From: CAYUVH01 sp964448135 | GTDB lineage: Bacteria; Verrucomicrobiota; Verrucomicrobiia; Limisphaerales; UBA8199 | Direction: 5' to 3' | Length of the DNA stretch: 64,000 nucleotides | Assembly: GCA_964448135.1 (NCBI GenBank) | Contig: CAYUVH010000016.1 | Coordinates: 16,875 to 80,874, forward strand | Shown here: positions 62,601 to 64,000 of the stretch, piece after piece | Layout of the letters: the number at the start of each line of letters is the position of its first letter | Position numbering within the stretch: the first letter of the stretch is position 1 | Position numbers and translations under genes: made by a program | Notes under the pieces: generated by a model | What the model saw: only the letters and a program-made list of their open reading frames with translations | What the model was told of the DNA's origin: nothing | The model's database searches: none

Positions 62601-64000
62601 ATGAGCGAGTTCCCCCGAGCCACTTACCACGATTGGCAAAAGCTGGTCGAAGGCGATCTCAAAGGCGCGTCCTTCGACGAGAAGATGTTCACCCGCACGC
62701 ATGAAGGCATCACCCTGCGCCCGGTTTACACCCGCGAGGACGCGGAAAAATTGCCGCATCGCAATTCGTTTCCCGGCCTGCCGCCTTTTACGCGTGGAGC
62801 CATGGCGGCCGGTCGCACCTGGGAGATTTCGCAGGAAATCAAATCCTTCACCCCGGCCGAGTTCAACCACACCGCCCGCAACTCGCTGGCCAGCGGCTTG
62901 AACGCGCTGAACATGGTGCTCGACCACGCGACGCGCAACGGCAGCGATCCCGATTGGGTGCGCCCCGACACCGCGCACGCGGGCGGAGTTTCCATCGCCA
63001 CGCTGCGCGACCTGGAACGCGCGCTGGAAGGCATCGATCTCCGTAAAATTTCGCTCTTCGTGCGCTCGGGCGCCTCAGGCATGCCCTTCGCCGCGTTGCT
63101 GGTTGCGCTCATGAAAAAGCGCGGCCAGACCATCAGCCGGCTGCGGGGTTGCATCGAGATCGATCCGCTGGGCGTGCTCGCGCACGAAGGCGTACTCCCG
63201 CAGTCCCTGGAGGCGGCGTATCGCGAAATGTCCGCGCTCACCCACTGGGCCGCCGTTTCCGCGCCCAAGCTGCAAACCATCTGCGTGCACACGCGCGCCT
63301 GGCACGAAGCCGGCGGTCACGCGGTGCAGGAACTCGCCTTTGGCCTCGCCTGCGGCGTTGAATATCTCCGCGAAATGCAAAAGCGCGGGCTCGCCGTGGA
63401 CATCGTCGCGCCCCGCATGCGTTTCGCGGTGACGGTGGGCACGAATTTCTTCATGGAGATCAGCAAGCTGCGCGCGTTGCGCACGCTGTGGGCCCGGGCC
63501 GTGGCGGCCGCGGGCGGCAGCCCCCAGTCGCAACGGCTGTCCCTCCATGTGCGCACGTCCCTCTGGAACAAGACGACCCGCGACGTCCATAACAACATTC
63601 TGCGCGCCACCGTCGAAGCCTTTGCCGCCGTGCTCGGGGACTGCGACAGCCTCCAGGTCGGCGCCTTTGACGAAGTGACGCAATCGGGCAGCGATCTCGG
63701 CCAGCGGCTCGCGCGTAATACGCAACTTGTTCTGCAAAAGGAATGCCAGGTGACGCAGGTTATTGATCCCGCCGGCGGTTCCTGGTTGGTGGAAAGCGTT
63801 ACCGCCGAACTCGCCAACCGCGCCTGGAGCTTGTTCCAGGAAGTGGAAAAACTCGGTGGCATGGCGGCCGCCATGCGCGCCGGCTTTCCCCAAAACGCCG
63901 TCGCCGAAACCGCCGCCGCCCGCATCAAGGCAGCCGGCGAGGGACGCGAAACCATCGTGGGCGTGAACCACTACGCGAATTCAAAGGAGCCCGCGCCTTC
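62601..64000 (+). CDS. mutA: Methylmalonyl-CoA mutase small (beta) subunit, cut by right edge
   Basis: The ATG at 62601 is 2 nt after the carboxyltransferase stop. The N-terminus MSEFPRATYHDWQKLVEGDL matches the mutase N-terminal region, then GLPPFTRGAM (the PFTRG motif), ISLFVRSGASGMPFAALLVA, RGCIEIDPLGVLAHEG, and HTRAWHEAGGHAVQELAFGL with VDIVAPRMRFAVTVGTNFFM. The spacing and the altered region around HEAGG suit the smaller, non-catalytic subunit (MutA-type) of a heterodimeric enzyme rather than the catalytic one. The B12-binding C-terminus lies outside the window; 466 codons are visible. The reaction is interconversion of methylmalonyl-CoA and succinyl-CoA. Coupling to the carboxyltransferase fits a propionate pathway. 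Confidence 0.88.
   Translation, partial: MSEFPRATYHDWQKLVEGDLKGASFDEKMFTRTHEGITLRPVYTREDAEKLPHRNSFPGLPPFTRGAMAAGRTWEISQEIKSFTPAEFNHTARNSLASGLNALNMVLDHATRNGSDPDWVRPDTAHAGGVSIATLRDLERALEGIDLRKISLFVRSGASGMPFAALLVALMKKRGQTISRLRGCIEIDPLGVLAHEGVLPQSLEAAYREMSALTHWAAVSAPKLQTICVHTRAWHEAGGHAVQELAFGLACGVEYLREMQKRGLAVDIVAPRMRFAVTVGTNFFMEISKLRALRTLWARAVAAAGGSPQSQRLSLHVRTSLWNKTTRDVHNNILRATVEAFAAVLGDCDSLQVGAFDEVTQSGSDLGQRLARNTQLVLQKECQVTQVIDPAGGSWLVESVTAELANRAWSLFQEVEKLGGMAAAMRAGFPQNAVAETAAARIKAAGEGRETIVGVNHYANSKEPAP

Noticed and set aside
1..64000. CRISPR array, prophage or replication origin
   Set aside because: No regularly spaced direct repeats, phage structural genes, or DnaA-box clusters were seen.

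Overview
The window looks like a piece of a Verrucomicrobiota chromosome (class Verrucomicrobiae, probably the Limisphaerales/Pedosphaeraceae group). This is an inference from gene content. It is GC-rich and holds many large exported beta-rich proteins whose C-termini follow the '...FYRL' pattern common in that phylum. It also has prepilin-like proteins with a DGH motif, a PEP-CTERM protein, several carbohydrate-active enzymes and few strong Shine-Dalgarno sites. No phage, IS element or CRISPR array was found.

Layout. 1-4812: two exported proteins on the minus strand, a GloVer-repeat protein cut by the left edge and a 1212-residue protein with cysteine-rich HYR-like repeats. 4813-9417: a patch of small orphan genes, remnants and an HU-type DNA-binding gene with its terminator; one gene here carries an in-frame amber codon. 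9418-9507: tRNA-Ser(CGA). 9539-24451: a 15-kb block entirely on the minus strand. It holds two exported FAD-oxidoreductase/SGNH fusions, a LuxR-type response regulator, its propeller-type sensor kinase, a prepilin-like protein and a DUF4623-type protein. Three copies of the palindrome TTACAC-N4-GTGTAA lie upstream of the first, third and last of these genes, so the block looks like a local two-component regulon. One of the two SGNH domains has lost its catalytic Ser and His. This is the strongest candidate for an undescribed system in the window.

24614-32909: a SNF2 helicase with a SWIM finger, a GH172 (DUF2961) and a GH43/GH32-like secreted glycosidase, an alkaline-phosphatase-superfamily enzyme and an OPA-type MFS transporter. 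32952-41110: three exported proteins share one LamG-like module of about 220 residues (one fused to an endonuclease/exonuclease/phosphatase domain, one a PEP-CTERM protein). Interspersed are a response regulator with a degenerate receiver and a duplicated N-terminal module, a prepilin-like protein and a zinc-ribbon lipoprotein.

41708-51480: a deoxy-sugar (most likely L-rhamnose) utilisation cluster. It contains a GH106 alpha-L-rhamnosidase, a FAH-family hydrolase, an SDR dehydrogenase, a DUF1080-GH78 fusion and an arabinose/fucose isomerase-like enzyme. It has decayed in places: a sugar epimerase survives only as its C-terminus, and what looks like a rhaT rhamnose transporter is reduced to its two ends. 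51585-58712: an ECF sigma factor with a small anti-sigma factor, then two small membrane proteins and a TolC/HlyD/RND efflux system. 58722-64000: a radical SAM enzyme, a small membrane protein, a zinc-LID adenylate kinase, a carboxyltransferase without its biotin domain, and the start of a methylmalonyl-CoA mutase subunit.
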